Positions 7,133-16,710 of a stretch of DNA of 64,000 nucleotides are shown here, piece by piece. This stretch comes from an uncultured Kordiimonas sp. Its GTDB lineage: Bacteria > Pseudomonadota > Alphaproteobacteria > Sphingomonadales > Kordiimonadaceae. Made by a program: the position numbers and the translations under genes. Numbering within the stretch: position 1 is the stretch's first letter; each line of letters begins with the position of its first letter. The stretch lies in contig CANMRM010000004.1 of the NCBI GenBank assembly GCA_947500295.1, positions 1-64,000 on the forward strand. Direction: 5' to 3'. Below the pieces are notes generated by a model. The model had not been told where the DNA came from. It was given only the letters and a program-made list of their open reading frames with translations, and did no database searches.

Positions 7133-9613
7133 ATGGGGATACGCATTGCGCATTGGACATACATTGTTGTTCTGTCACTGATAGGGCTTGTTTTAACCCT
7201 GCTCGGCGGTTTTCTGATCTATATGGGGGGCAGCCCTTACTATACATTGGTGGGCTTGGCGACCATTGGTGTTGCCATTTTGGTAAAACGGCGCAGTACC
7301 AAAGCCCCCCGCCTCTATGCAGGAATTTTGATCATCACTTTGATCTGGTCACTCTTCGAGGCAGAGTTGCACTTTCTTGCGCTGCTGCCACGCCTGGCAA
7401 CCTGGTTGGGTCTGGGGCTATGGTTTTTGACACCGTGGTACCGAAGGTCGCTTGTTGACGGACCTATAAATCACAATGTCACTGCGGGCCAGGAAGAAGT
7501 GGGCACAAGCTGGTGGGTTGGCGGACCAAGCCTGGCTGCTTTCGCTGTTCTAGCACTGGCGTTCGCGCAGAGTTATACCCAAAACGGTACTGGCACCATT
7601 CGAAACGTGGATACGTCCGATGCGGTGGCGGATTGGCGGCATTATGGCAACGACCAAGGTGGCACGCGTTTCGCTGAGCTGACAGACATCAATCTGGACA
7701 CGGTGGGGTCGTTACAAGAGGTTTGGCGGTACCGGACGAATGTCGAAGAAGACTTCAAGGCGACGCCGCTCAATGTCGATGGCATGCTTTACATCTGTGC
7801 AGCCCTCAATGTTGTTATTGCTATCGACGACGCCACAGGTGAGGAAATCTGGCGCTACGAGCCGGGAATTGAACCACCAGCTGCCCACCAATATGCCCGC
7901 ACCTGTCGTGGGCTTGGGTACCACGAGGCGCCAGAGGACTTTTCCGGCCAGTGTCCTTCTCGGATCATCACCTCAACCGTTGGTGCCAGCATTATTGCGG
8001 TGGATGCAAAGACAGGACAAATTTGTACAGATTTTGGTGAATCCGGTGTGGTGGACTTGCGCAAAGGCCTCGGGCCGCACCAGCCAAACGAATACTATGT
8101 TACTTCCTCTCCATTGGTCGCAGGTGATAATCTCGTCGTGGGTGGTCAGGTGCTGGATTCACAGGACCTTGGTCTTCCATCCGGTGTCGTACGTGCATTT
8201 AATGCGATGACTGGCGAGTTTGCCTGGGCATGGGACCTGGGCAATCCGGGTGTCCACACTGAACCTGGTATCGGTGAAACATATACCCCGGGTACGCCCA
8301 ACGCCTGGTCCATCATGAGTTATGATGCGGACCTCAATTTTATATATGTCCCAACGGGTAATGCATCACCCGACTATTTTGGTGGGGCGAGGCGTGATTT
8401 TGATGATGAATGGTCGTCATCTGTGGTGGCGATTAACGCTGAAACCGGCGAGCCGGTTTGGAAGTATCAAACTGTTCATCATGATATTTGGGATTATGAC
8501 GTCCCGGCGCAGCCGGTGCTTGTAGATGTTACCCGAGATGAAGAATTGGTGCCTTCGGTTGTGGTGCCAACCAAGATGGGTGAGATTTTCCTCCTGGACC
8601 GCCGTGACGGTACACCTGTCTTTCCGATCGAAGAACGTCCAGCGCCCCAGGGCGCCGAGCCTGGAGAATATCTGTCTCCAACCCAACCGTCTTCCCCCTT
8701 ACCCAACTTTCATCCCTATCGCTATGAGAAGGATATGTGGGGATTAACGCCCATCGACCAGATGGTGTGCCGTATCGAATATCGCATGATGAATTATGAG
8801 GGCATGTACACACCGCCGTCCGTTCCGAAAGGCCTCAAAACCGGCACGATGCTCTATCCCGGTAATTTTGGTGGCTTCAATTGGGGGAGTGTGTCTGTTG
8901 ACGCCGATAACGGTTTATTGGTGGCAGCTCCCATGATGTTGGCGCACCGTCTGTTACTGGTAACACCTGAGCAGGTTGCAGCCGTAGGGCCGCGTGCGGC
9001 CCTTCTTCTTGGGGACAGCCATCCAGCTGTTCACAAGGGCCCAGAAGCACCCCTGCCTAAAATGGGAGAGGCAGACCCGGGTGATCCATATGATCATCGG
9101 CGCATTAAATATTACGGTCTGCCGATGCCGTTTATGTCGCGCCTTGGCACGCATGTGCCGTGTTTTGAACCGCCATGGTCTCAGATTGCGGTCATAGACC
9201 TCAACACCAAAGAACTTCTTTGGAGCCGGCCTGCCGGTGACATGAGCAGTTCAGGGCCGTTCAACATACGTTCCGGCATCCCCTATGAGGTTGGCACTGC
9301 AATAAGGGCAGGGACTCTTACTACAAGAGGTGGCCTGACGTTCCTTAGTTCCACAATGGACAAGAAGGTGCGGGCTTTCGATATTCGCACCGGCGAAGAG
9401 AAATGGCGGGCTGATCTTCCTGGCAATGGCCAGTCAACACCGATGTCATATCGTTCCACTAGGGACGGTAAGCAGTATCTTATTGTAACAGTACCCAATC
9501 CAACATGGCGGTACCCGCGCGACCCGGTAACCAACAAGTATGTGGACTCGCATGACGTTAGAGACGGCAAAGGTGGCTATGTCATAGCCTATGCACTACC
9601 GGGCACGGAGTAA
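7133..9613 (+). CDS. Membrane-bound PQQ-dependent dehydrogenase (glucose/quinate/shikimate type)
   Basis: The protein has 826 residues. About 120 N-terminal residues form several membrane helices (for example YIVVLSLIGLVLTLLGGFLI), then a large periplasmic eight-bladed PQQ propeller follows. Family landmarks are WRHYGNDQGGTRFAEL, HHDIWDYDVPAQP, GGFNWGSVSVD, GGLTFLSSTMDKKVRAFD and LPGNGQSTPMSY. Members oxidise sugars, quinate or other polyols on the periplasmic side and pass electrons to ubiquinone through the membrane anchor. A GAGGGAGAG site precedes the ATG. It ends the copy-1 operon, and no PQQ biosynthesis genes are in the window. The matching gene in copy 2 is of a different PQQ type, which suggests related but distinct alcohol substrates. 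Confidence 0.9.
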   Translation: MGIRIAHWTYIVVLSLIGLVLTLLGGFLIYMGGSPYYTLVGLATIGVAILVKRRSTKAPRLYAGILIITLIWSLFEAELHFLALLPRLATWLGLGLWFLTPWYRRSLVDGPINHNVTAGQEEVGTSWWVGGPSLAAFAVLALAFAQSYTQNGTGTIRNVDTSDAVADWRHYGNDQGGTRFAELTDINLDTVGSLQEVWRYRTNVEEDFKATPLNVDGMLYICAALNVVIAIDDATGEEIWRYEPGIEPPAAHQYARTCRGLGYHEAPEDFSGQCPSRIITSTVGASIIAVDAKTGQICTDFGESGVVDLRKGLGPHQPNEYYVTSSPLVAGDNLVVGGQVLDSQDLGLPSGVVRAFNAMTGEFAWAWDLGNPGVHTEPGIGETYTPGTPNAWSIMSYDADLNFIYVPTGNASPDYFGGARRDFDDEWSSSVVAINAETGEPVWKYQTVHHDIWDYDVPAQPVLVDVTRDEELVPSVVVPTKMGEIFLLDRRDGTPVFPIEERPAPQGAEPGEYLSPTQPSSPLPNFHPYRYEKDMWGLTPIDQMVCRIEYRMMNYEGMYTPPSVPKGLKTGTMLYPGNFGGFNWGSVSVDADNGLLVAAPMMLAHRLLLVTPEQVAAVGPRAALLLGDSHPAVHKGPEAPLPKMGEADPGDPYDHRRIKYYGLPMPFMSRLGTHVPCFEPPWSQIAVIDLNTKELLWSRPAGDMSSSGPFNIRSGIPYEVGTAIRAGTLTTRGGLTFLSSTMDKKVRAFDIRTGEEKWRADLPGNGQSTPMSYRSTRDGKQYLIVTVPNPTWRYPRDPVTNKYVDSHDVRDGKGGYVIAYALPGTE

Positions 9614-9636
9614 CGCATGAACCGCCTGAGGATGGG

Positions 9637-9738
9637 GTGCTGACATTTTGCTTCTTGACCCTAGCTAACTTCATTGTGGCAACCACCCTCGCAATCCTGC
9701 TTTTCGCGCTGGCTGGATACAATTTTCACTTATTTTGA
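9637..9738 (+). CDS. Possible 33-residue single-span membrane peptide
   Basis: A GTG at 9637 preceded by GAGG at the right distance opens a 33-codon frame. Its product is almost wholly hydrophobic (MLTFCFLTLANFIVATTLAI then LLFALAGYNFHLF), like a single membrane helix. It begins 23 bases after the PQQ dehydrogenase stop, on the same strand. It has no homologue I can name. Chance in a short gap is a real alternative. Confidence 0.3.
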   Translation: MLTFCFLTLANFIVATTLAILLFALAGYNFHLF

Positions 9739-9750
9739 AGACCCACACTT

Positions 9751-10746
9751 TTATCGATCTGTCGACACTACAATTTTTCCAACCTGACGCCCCTTAAGCA
9801 TATAGCGATACGCTTCAATCGCCTCGTCAAAGTCAAATACGCGGTCAACTTTTGGCACTAGAAGGCCTTTGCCCTGCCGCTCCAGAACGTAATCAACTCC
9901 GCGTTTCCGTTGATCTGCATGACGAATATGATTGAACAAGGAGTAGGGAATGACAGTTGCCGCTTTGCGAACCATTTTCACGATGTCAACCTGAGCATGC
10001 AGGCCGCGCAACACACCGTAGATAAACACAAGAGCGTTTTCGGCCAGCGCTTCAACATAATCGTCAACAAAATCACCACCAATCGGGTCATAAACAACGC
10101 GAACGCCTACACCGCCTGTCGCATCCTGAATACGCTCCGCAAGGTTCTCCTCATCTGTTGCGACAACATAGTCGGCACCGCTGGCGAAAATTTCGGCGGC
10201 TTTCTCGCTGGTTCGCGTAGTGGCGATGACAGTGGCGCCTACATCTTTTGCAAGTGCAATAGCACCAAGCCCGGCGCTGGAACTCGCCGCCGGTATCAGT
10301 ATAAAATCATCGCGCGTCAGCTTTGCGGTCTCAATAAGGGGGTAATAGGCGGTAAGCATTTCCATCCAGGTGGACGTTGCTTCTTCCTTTGAAAGCCTAT
10401 CTGTCCATGGCGCGATGTAATCCGCGTTAAAAACCGCGTGTTGAGCATGAACGCCGTACGTTGTGTTAGCGTGGGGAATTGTGGCAACGCGATCTCCCAC
10501 TTTCAGACCCTGCACACCCGCCCCTATTTCTTCAATAACGCCGGATGCTTCGGAGCCCAGTCCCGAGGGCAGCGAGGCGACAGAATAGTGATTGTCTTCC
10601 AGATACAGGATATCTGCGCGGTTTAGCGCAAATGCCTCCACATTGATTAACACTTCACCAGGCTTTGGCCTGGGCCGGTCAATTTCTTCGATTCGGAGCG
10701 CATCTACTCCTCCAGCTTCATGAAATTGCAATGCCATTGTTTTCAT
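9751..10746 (-). CDS. Zinc-free medium-chain dehydrogenase/reductase (quinone oxidoreductase-like)
   Basis: It encodes 331 residues with a GroES-like N-terminal domain and a Rossmann domain (PAASSSAGLGAIALAK around residues 152-167). The GHE zinc motif of alcohol dehydrogenases is replaced by GSEASG and no structural-zinc cysteine cluster is visible, so it belongs to the QOR/zeta-crystallin or enoyl reductase side of the MDR superfamily. A reduction of a quinone or an alpha,beta-unsaturated carbonyl by NADPH is likely. It is divergent from the LuxR-type activator at 10981 and convergent with the PQQ gene. The 234-base gap to the activator contains a GCCCAC-N8-GTGGGC hairpin (10884-10903) and a GGGTAGG tract. 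Confidence 0.85.
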   Translation of the reverse strand: MKTMALQFHEAGGVDALRIEEIDRPRPKPGEVLINVEAFALNRADILYLEDNHYSVASLPSGLGSEASGVIEEIGAGVQGLKVGDRVATIPHANTTYGVHAQHAVFNADYIAPWTDRLSKEEATSTWMEMLTAYYPLIETAKLTRDDFILIPAASSSAGLGAIALAKDVGATVIATTRTSEKAAEIFASGADYVVATDEENLAERIQDATGGVGVRVVYDPIGGDFVDDYVEALAENALVFIYGVLRGLHAQVDIVKMVRKAATVIPYSLFNHIRHADQRKRGVDYVLERQGKGLLVPKVDRVFDFDEAIEAYRYMLKGRQVGKIVVSTDR

Positions 10747-10980
10747 CTCGGGCTCCCCAAATCTCTGCGGCTTGAAAGCGGATTTTCAGAGAAAAGTCCG
10801 AAACTGCTTCCAAAAACATCATGGATTTACGCACTGCGGGTGATCGGGAGCAACAGCAAATAAGGGTAGGTTTTCGCCTATCTGCCCACCCAAAAGTGTG
10901 GGCTCAAGAAACTATTTGGCATTGATGCGCCCGGCCACATAAAGATACTGTTGAGCCGCATTTATAGGAAACTGAGGTCG

Positions 10981-13650
10981 ATGCAAGACACAAGCTACTT
11001 TGGAAATTGGTTTATTCCGTCCAAAATTGAGCCGGAACGCCCAAGCATCAGCCTTGTTGAAAGGCCCCGCCTCACGCAGACATTGTCAGGGTGGTTACAA
11101 AAGAAGCTTGTTCTTGTTATTGCTCCGGCTGGTTTTGGAAAATCGACGCTCGTATCTCAGTGGCGGGATCTACTGCTTGAGGACCAGGTCCTGTGTCCTT
11201 GGCTTTCCCTTGATGAGAACGATTTTGAAGGCCGCCAGTTTTTATCATACTTCACGCTGTCTCTGGCAGCTGCGGGATTTGAACTGGACGAACTTGTTGT
11301 TGGTGCAAAAAACGGATTCGCTGATTCTTCCGAACGGGTCATTCTCAGACGGCTGATATCCGAGATAGAGTTAACAGACACACCGTGTGTCATGGTTCTG
11401 GATGACTATCACCGTGTGTGCTCACCGCAAATCGATGCGTTGCTCCTGCAGTTGATCAAGGAGACGCCTCCCTCCTTCACCATTCTCGTCAATAGCAGAG
11501 TTATTCCCGATATTGATTGCGCAACACTTATCGCGTCAGGCGTGGCAGTGGAACTTGGGCCCGACGGACTTAGGCTCACTAAAGAAGAAGCCATGAAAGC
11601 AGTCGGGACAGCCATTGTTGAAAACGACTTTTCAGCCGTCTATGAAAAAACCGAAGGATGGCCCGTCGCCATCCAGCTTGCTCGCCTGGGCAGCGGGAGC
11701 CTTACGACCTTTCCGGTCGCGGCACCTGGTCACTCCAACAGCTTTATTGCGTCCTATCTAACCGAACAGGTAGTCAACTCCCTCGAAGAAGAGGCAAAAC
11801 AGTTTTTGCTGTCAACGTCTGTCTTTGGTCGGTTCAGCGCCGACCTTTTGAACCACGTGTTTGAGAAACCGGACGTTTGGGCAAACATGGCAAAGCTCAA
11901 TCAGTTGAGCGCCTTTATCATTCCCATGGACAAGGAAGGCATCTGGTTCAGGTATCATCATCTTTTCTCAGAGTATCTTTTCGAAACACTGCGCAAAAGC
12001 AATTGGGATCTGGTGCGTCACTTGTGTTCCCGGGCCAGTGACTGGCACTGGGAGAATGGTCAACCTGTAGAGGCCGCTAACTATGCAGCCAGAATAAAGG
12101 ATTACCAGCGCTGCGCTGATATTATTCTGGATCTCGGCGGATGGCAGATCATTGTAACGCGTGGTATCGGCTTTATGAGGAAGCTGCTTCGTTTCATACC
12201 AGAGGACGAATTGAAGAATTTTCCCCGCGTGGCTCTTGCGAGAACATATCTTCACTGCAAAGACGGCGAACTGCAGCAAGCTCGGTTTCTGTACGATAGT
12301 ACCAGTTGGTCGAACCGTACCTGTGAAGAAGCTGAATGGTTGCAGGACAGGCTGTTGGTTAGCCAACTTCTCGCGGTTTACCAGGATGTCACAATCAATC
12401 AGAAAGAACTGGAAGGCTACATCGACCGGGCAAAAGATGGTCTGCCCGGCCTGGATTCCCTGTCTATCGGGACACTAAGGTGTATGGAAGTAAACGGCTG
12501 GTTCGCTAACGCCCAGATCGAGCCAGTCAAGGACTGCCTTGAAAATGCCTCACAGCTTATGCGCCAGGGAGGGTCAGTTCTTGGCCTCAACTACTGCTAC
12601 ATCCACGCTTGCGTGGACGCCCTATACAGGTGTGATTTCGAGTCTGCTGTGACGCATGCCAAAGTCACCTATGAGGAAGCTGAGAAGAATTTCGGAGCTG
12701 ACAGTGGCCTGAAGTACATCGCCAACACCCTCAGATTTGCGATTTCGGTTTGGTCGGCCCGGGCTGGCGACAGCGATTTACAGGCGTTTGTAACCTCGCT
12801 GGCGGATCTGGAGGAACATGATGGCTGGACCGAGATCTATTTGATTGGACTGGATGCAGGCTACCATTTGGCGGTAAGTCGTTCAGACTGGGCAACAGCC
12901 CACTCAATCGTTGAGCGATACCAGAGTGTTGCTTCAATCAGGGACCTCGCCAGACTAAAACTTTTTTGCACGGTCCTAAGGGTTGAAGTGGCACGTCATG
13001 TTGGTCAGGAGAATGACGTAATTTCGCATGCCAGCAGGTTTTTAGAACTGTCCTCTGATACTGCTGATTGCGGCAACTGGTTCAGCCGGACCATTGCATC
13101 TACCAAGTTGTTTGAGTTGGGATTGGTACCCGGCCCGCAGGTTGAACAGATACTCGAAGACAATGTGTCGTGGGCGCAGGATCGCGGGCTCAATTTTTTC
13201 CATGTCAGACTGGTTGCCGCGCAGGCCGAGTTTTATCTCGCGCGGGGCAACAGTAAACGACTGGTCGAAAAATTGTCCCTTTTGGTGGCACTGTGCGCCA
13301 AGCATGACTTCTTTTGGCCATTCAAGGCCAATGCCGCGTTGAAAATGGCTCTGTATAATCACCGTGATGACCTGGGTAGTTCCAGTGAAGGGGTGAACAG
13401 AGTATTTGTTGACAAGTTTCTGTCTGGCCGGTTTGAAAGCGACCAGCCAAAAGGCCCGGGTATCCTGAGTTTGCGGGAAAGGCAGGTGCTGACGTGCCTG
13501 GCGGAAGGGCAGTCAAACAAATTGATTGCGAGAGAACTGGATTTGACCGACAACACAGTCAAATTCCACCTCAAAAACATCTACCTCAAACTTTCTGTCA
13601 GTCGTCGGGGAGAAGCGGTCTTTGAGGCGCGACGTAAAGGCCTGATTTAG
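10981..13650 (+). CDS. MalT-like LuxR family ATP-dependent transcriptional activator
   Basis: It has 889 residues from the ATG at 10981 (CTGAGG six bases upstream); a TTG at 10951 is possible. The order is a STAND/NTPase domain with Walker A APAGFGKSTL at about 48-57, a winged-helix region, a long TPR-like helical middle, and a LuxR DNA-binding domain at the C-terminus (LSLRERQVLTCLAEGQSNKL, then TVKFHLKNIYLKL). MalT relatives are monomeric until inducer and ATP bind, then multimerise on repeated boxes. It probably activates part of this island. Matching inverted repeats lie just downstream, before the cyclophilin and before the next TBDR. The TATTG motif is absent from its own upstream region. 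Confidence 0.9.
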   Translation: MQDTSYFGNWFIPSKIEPERPSISLVERPRLTQTLSGWLQKKLVLVIAPAGFGKSTLVSQWRDLLLEDQVLCPWLSLDENDFEGRQFLSYFTLSLAAAGFELDELVVGAKNGFADSSERVILRRLISEIELTDTPCVMVLDDYHRVCSPQIDALLLQLIKETPPSFTILVNSRVIPDIDCATLIASGVAVELGPDGLRLTKEEAMKAVGTAIVENDFSAVYEKTEGWPVAIQLARLGSGSLTTFPVAAPGHSNSFIASYLTEQVVNSLEEEAKQFLLSTSVFGRFSADLLNHVFEKPDVWANMAKLNQLSAFIIPMDKEGIWFRYHHLFSEYLFETLRKSNWDLVRHLCSRASDWHWENGQPVEAANYAARIKDYQRCADIILDLGGWQIIVTRGIGFMRKLLRFIPEDELKNFPRVALARTYLHCKDGELQQARFLYDSTSWSNRTCEEAEWLQDRLLVSQLLAVYQDVTINQKELEGYIDRAKDGLPGLDSLSIGTLRCMEVNGWFANAQIEPVKDCLENASQLMRQGGSVLGLNYCYIHACVDALYRCDFESAVTHAKVTYEEAEKNFGADSGLKYIANTLRFAISVWSARAGDSDLQAFVTSLADLEEHDGWTEIYLIGLDAGYHLAVSRSDWATAHSIVERYQSVASIRDLARLKLFCTVLRVEVARHVGQENDVISHASRFLELSSDTADCGNWFSRTIASTKLFELGLVPGPQVEQILEDNVSWAQDRGLNFFHVRLVAAQAEFYLARGNSKRLVEKLSLLVALCAKHDFFWPFKANAALKMALYNHRDDLGSSSEGVNRVFVDKFLSGRFESDQPKGPGILSLRERQVLTCLAEGQSNKLIARELDLTDNTVKFHLKNIYLKLSVSRRGEAVFEARRKGLI

Positions 13651-13667
13651 CCTTTCAGAGGCTCGAC

Positions 13668-13683
13668 CTACCCATGTGGGCAG
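13668..13683. promoter_or_regulatory. 16-bp inverted repeat CTACCC-N4-GGGCAG, candidate LuxR-type box
   Basis: CTACCCATGTGGGCAG lies in the 85-base gap between the activator and the cyclophilin gene. A near-identical element, CTACCCATTCGGGTAG, occurs at 14261-14276. The shared form is CTACCCAT-N2-GGGYAG. Confidence 0.4.
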
Positions 13684-13735
13684 CTTACGGACAAAGTAGA
13701 ATCGAGTATCTTCTGCACCAGGCAGGGAGGTACTT

Positions 13736-14260
13736 ATGCACAATTCCAATCACATCCTGATGGTTATGACGTCTTTGGGGCAGTTTCGGATACAGCTGGA
13801 CATCGAACAAGCACCCGCAACGGCTGACTATTTCAGGCAGCTGGCGATCAGGGGATTGCTTGATAAGACGTCAATTTTTCGGATCGTCAACACTGAGAAC
13901 AACACGCACAATCCAACTTGCCCGATCCGTGTCATCCAGGGTGGTTTGCCTGAAGGGAGCGGTGAGCTCCTGCCGACTATTGTGCACGAATCCACCAATG
14001 TAACAGGGAAAACCCATAGAAAATGGACTGTGTCAGCGGCCAGGGTGAAGGTCGGGGAGACCTACGGTAGCTTTTTTATAGCAATGCAGGATGAACCATC
14101 ACTCGATTATGGCGGGCGGCGTCACCCAGACGGGCAAGGATTTGCAGCATTTGGCGATGTGATTTCCGGTTTTTCTGTATTAGAGGAGATATTTCAGCGG
14201 GCGGAAGCACAAGAGTATCTTCAACACAAGATCCCAATAATGAAAGTAATGGTTGAATAA
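13736..14260 (+). CDS. Divergent cyclophilin-type peptidylprolyl isomerase
   Basis: The product is 174 residues with the cyclophilin pattern: an FRIVN strand holding the arginine equivalent of human Arg55, RVIQGG with the substrate-binding Gln, a GSFFIAMQDEPSLDYGG loop and GFAAFGDVISGFSVLE. It has no signal peptide, so it would be cytoplasmic. Several normally fixed residues differ and there is an extra insertion before VIQGG. The GGGAGG ribosome site is strong. It lies between the LuxR-type activator and a TBDR, flanked on both sides by the CTACCC-N4-GGGYAG repeat. A folding role for an enzyme of this island is possible. A binding role without isomerase activity is equally open. Confidence 0.8.
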   Translation: MHNSNHILMVMTSLGQFRIQLDIEQAPATADYFRQLAIRGLLDKTSIFRIVNTENNTHNPTCPIRVIQGGLPEGSGELLPTIVHESTNVTGKTHRKWTVSAARVKVGETYGSFFIAMQDEPSLDYGGRRHPDGQGFAAFGDVISGFSVLEEIFQRAEAQEYLQHKIPIMKVMVE

Positions 14261-14276
14261 CTACCCATTCGGGTAG
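14261..14276. promoter_or_regulatory. 16-bp inverted repeat CTACCC-N4-GGGTAG, candidate LuxR-type box
   Basis: CTACCCATTCGGGTAG is a perfect dyad starting directly after the cyclophilin stop, 113 bases before the TBDR start. It could be a stem in the cyclophilin mRNA, but it lacks a T-run and it matches the element at 13668. Confidence 0.4.
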
Positions 14277-14388
14277 GCCCGGATCGTGGCGTCCCACCCA
14301 AATTAGATGCAAAACTACCCTGATGCGATGTTGCGGTCAGGCTGATGGGCTTCCAATATTGAGGCAACAAAAGCCTTGGGAGGGAATA

Positions 14389-16635
14389 ATGAAAAATTAC
14401 CTGAAGATGGGTGTGGCGACATGCGCTTTAACTGTTGCAGGCATCAATAATCCGCTACTGGCGCAGGATGGCCAGATTGATGAAGATGAGTTTGCGCTGG
14501 AAGAGATTGTGGTCACGGCTCGAGGCCGTGAAGAAACGCTAAAGTCTGCGCCGCTTTCGGTGTCTGTGCTCAGCAAGCAAACAATTGAAGACGCCAGGGT
14601 TAACCGCGTGGATGATTTCATTGCGCTGACCTCTGGGATCACCATTGCGAATTCGCAAGATGCGGGCACAAATTTCATAACAATCCGCGGCATGTCACAA
14701 ACCAGAAATGGCGAGCCGCCTGTAGCCGTGATTGTGGACGGTGTTTTGCAGGTCAACTCAAGGACGTTTGACCAGACCTTGTTTGACGTGGAAAACATTC
14801 AGGTTCTGCGTGGACCGCAAGGCGCCAGATACGGCCGGAATGCTACAGGTGGTGCCATCATCATCAACACCGTTGGGCCAACCGAAGACTTCGAAGGGTA
14901 TGTCCGTGCGGGCATCGGGCGAGGCGAAGAATACAGCTTCGAAGGTTCGATCTCAGGGCCGATAGCAGAGGACACGTTGTCCTACCGCTTGTCAGCCAGT
15001 TACACGAACCGCGACGGCGTTTTCGAAAACTTCGTTCTCGACGAAAATGTGGATTACTTCGAAGACATCACGGTTCGGGGTCATCTGCGCTGGACACCGT
15101 CATCCAACTTCTCTGCTGATGCGCGGATCAATATCATCAGGACTGATGCAGGATCGCTGAATTTTTCTTATCAACCTGCAGTCGTTGATCCTGTTACCGG
15201 GCTCCCCAGCTTCGATTTTACCATTGCTGATGCCGACCTGGTGGAGCGCAACTTTTCGGCCAACAACCTTGGCCTGGACGACAGGGATGTCACTCAGTTT
15301 TCCCTCCGGATGAATTATCAGGCTGATTGGGGCGAGTTTTCATCCGTTACCAGCTACGACAATATCGAACAAAGTACAGGCAGTGATCAGTTTCCCTACA
15401 CTGCGGCATCGAGCGTTACGTTTGGCGCTTTCCCATTTTTTGATGGGGTTCAATCGCAGTTTTTTGACATTGACGCCTTCAGCCAGGAAATTCGGTTTAC
15501 GTCGAACAGCGACCAGCGGCTGCGTTGGATGGCCGGTGCCTATTTGCTGCTGACAGATCGTTTCGTATCTTCATCTATCGCAAATGACCTCGAGCAGGGT
15601 ATCACGAGGGTGAGGCGGGAGCCGGTATCTCCCGCGTCCAGTCCGTTAACGTCTTTCATTGCTGATGACAACGACAACACGGCCTACGCGTTTTTCTTTG
15701 CGCTAGATTACGACATTGTTGAAAATCTGGAGTTGTCTTTTGCAGGTCGGTACGACCGTGACGAGCGCAAACAGACCGTTTCACCAGATCAGGGGCTGTA
15801 TGCTGATGGCGTGGTGGTTACCCCGGTAGGGTCAGCCGGAGCGGTAAACCGTGCAGATTTTGACAAGTTCCAGCCAAAGGTAAGTTTGCGGTATCTCGCC
15901 AATGATGATTTCTCGCTTTATGCCTCCTGGGGGCAGGGTTTCCGCAGTGGTCAATTCAACCAAAATGGTGTTGGAGCAGTTGCAGCAGGTGCCGGTGTTG
16001 ACGGCGTAACAGACCTGCTTGGCAAGGAAACCACGGAAACTTTTGAAGCCGGTTGGAAATCTTCGTTTCTGGACAACCGCGTATCACTAAACGGTGCCCT
16101 CTATCATACCGAAGTGAAAAACGCGCCATACTTCGTCTTTATCGGTGCCGTGAGTGCGCAGGTTCTTGTGCCTATTGACGAAGTAACCATCAAAGGCGGG
16201 GAACTTGAGCTTACTGCGCGCGTTACGCCGAACTTCGATTTCTATGCCGGCCTGGCAATTTCTGACTCAGAAGTTGAAGACTATACGGTCAACCAGGCCG
16301 CCGTTGGTAACGAAGCCCCCTACGTGCCCAAATCCGCCTTGAATTTTGGCGGTCAATACAGAACTGAGATTACGTCCGATATCGGGTTGTTCGCCCGCGT
16401 TGATTATGAGCGGCGTGGCCAACAGTTCTGGGATCCGGAGAACACAACGTCCCGGTCAGCAATCGACCTCGTCAATGTGCGACTTGGTATTGAAGACAAT
16501 GAAGGCGCCTGGTCTCTCACCGGGTCTGTCAGCAATCTGTTCGACGAGGTTTACAACTCGGAATGGGTTTTGGGTGGCTTCGCCCATGCTGGACAGCCGG
16601 ATATCTGGCGCCTGGATTTCCGTTACAATTTTTAA
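14389..16635 (+). CDS. TonB-dependent outer-membrane receptor of the HyuAB unit
   Basis: It encodes 748 residues from the ATG at 14389, preceded by GGGAGGGAATA. An in-frame ATG at 14323 would hide the signal peptide. A signal peptide (ending NPLLAQ) is followed by the TonB-box/plug start ALEEIVVTARGREETLKSAP, the plug motif VLRGPQGARYGRNATGGAI and a barrel ending RYNF. It is followed in the same direction by HyuA, HyuB and an amidohydrolase, suggesting that it imports their substrate. It is only distantly related to the other two receptors of the window, which share the KREQ(T/S)LQ(E/D)VPIAVS segment. Confidence 0.92.
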   Translation: MKNYLKMGVATCALTVAGINNPLLAQDGQIDEDEFALEEIVVTARGREETLKSAPLSVSVLSKQTIEDARVNRVDDFIALTSGITIANSQDAGTNFITIRGMSQTRNGEPPVAVIVDGVLQVNSRTFDQTLFDVENIQVLRGPQGARYGRNATGGAIIINTVGPTEDFEGYVRAGIGRGEEYSFEGSISGPIAEDTLSYRLSASYTNRDGVFENFVLDENVDYFEDITVRGHLRWTPSSNFSADARINIIRTDAGSLNFSYQPAVVDPVTGLPSFDFTIADADLVERNFSANNLGLDDRDVTQFSLRMNYQADWGEFSSVTSYDNIEQSTGSDQFPYTAASSVTFGAFPFFDGVQSQFFDIDAFSQEIRFTSNSDQRLRWMAGAYLLLTDRFVSSSIANDLEQGITRVRREPVSPASSPLTSFIADDNDNTAYAFFFALDYDIVENLELSFAGRYDRDERKQTVSPDQGLYADGVVVTPVGSAGAVNRADFDKFQPKVSLRYLANDDFSLYASWGQGFRSGQFNQNGVGAVAAGAGVDGVTDLLGKETTETFEAGWKSSFLDNRVSLNGALYHTEVKNAPYFVFIGAVSAQVLVPIDEVTIKGGELELTARVTPNFDFYAGLAISDSEVEDYTVNQAAVGNEAPYVPKSALNFGGQYRTEITSDIGLFARVDYERRGQQFWDPENTTSRSAIDLVNVRLGIEDNEGAWSLTGSVSNLFDEVYNSEWVLGGFAHAGQPDIWRLDFRYNF

Positions 16636-16710
16636 CTCGGATTAGGGAGGTGCTGCCTTGTGCCTCCCAACACTAGTTACGACAGACTGAATACTGCCGT
16701 TACGGCATGT

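Noticed and set aside
10884-10903. GCCCAC-N8-GTGGGC as a third LuxR-type box
   Set aside because: Spacing and flanking bases differ from the two matching 16-bp repeats, so I treat it only as a hairpin with a partial half-site.
16645-16668. GGGAGG-N12-CCTCCC as main terminator of the TBDR
   Set aside because: Short stem, long loop and no T-run. The hairpin at 16711 is stronger.
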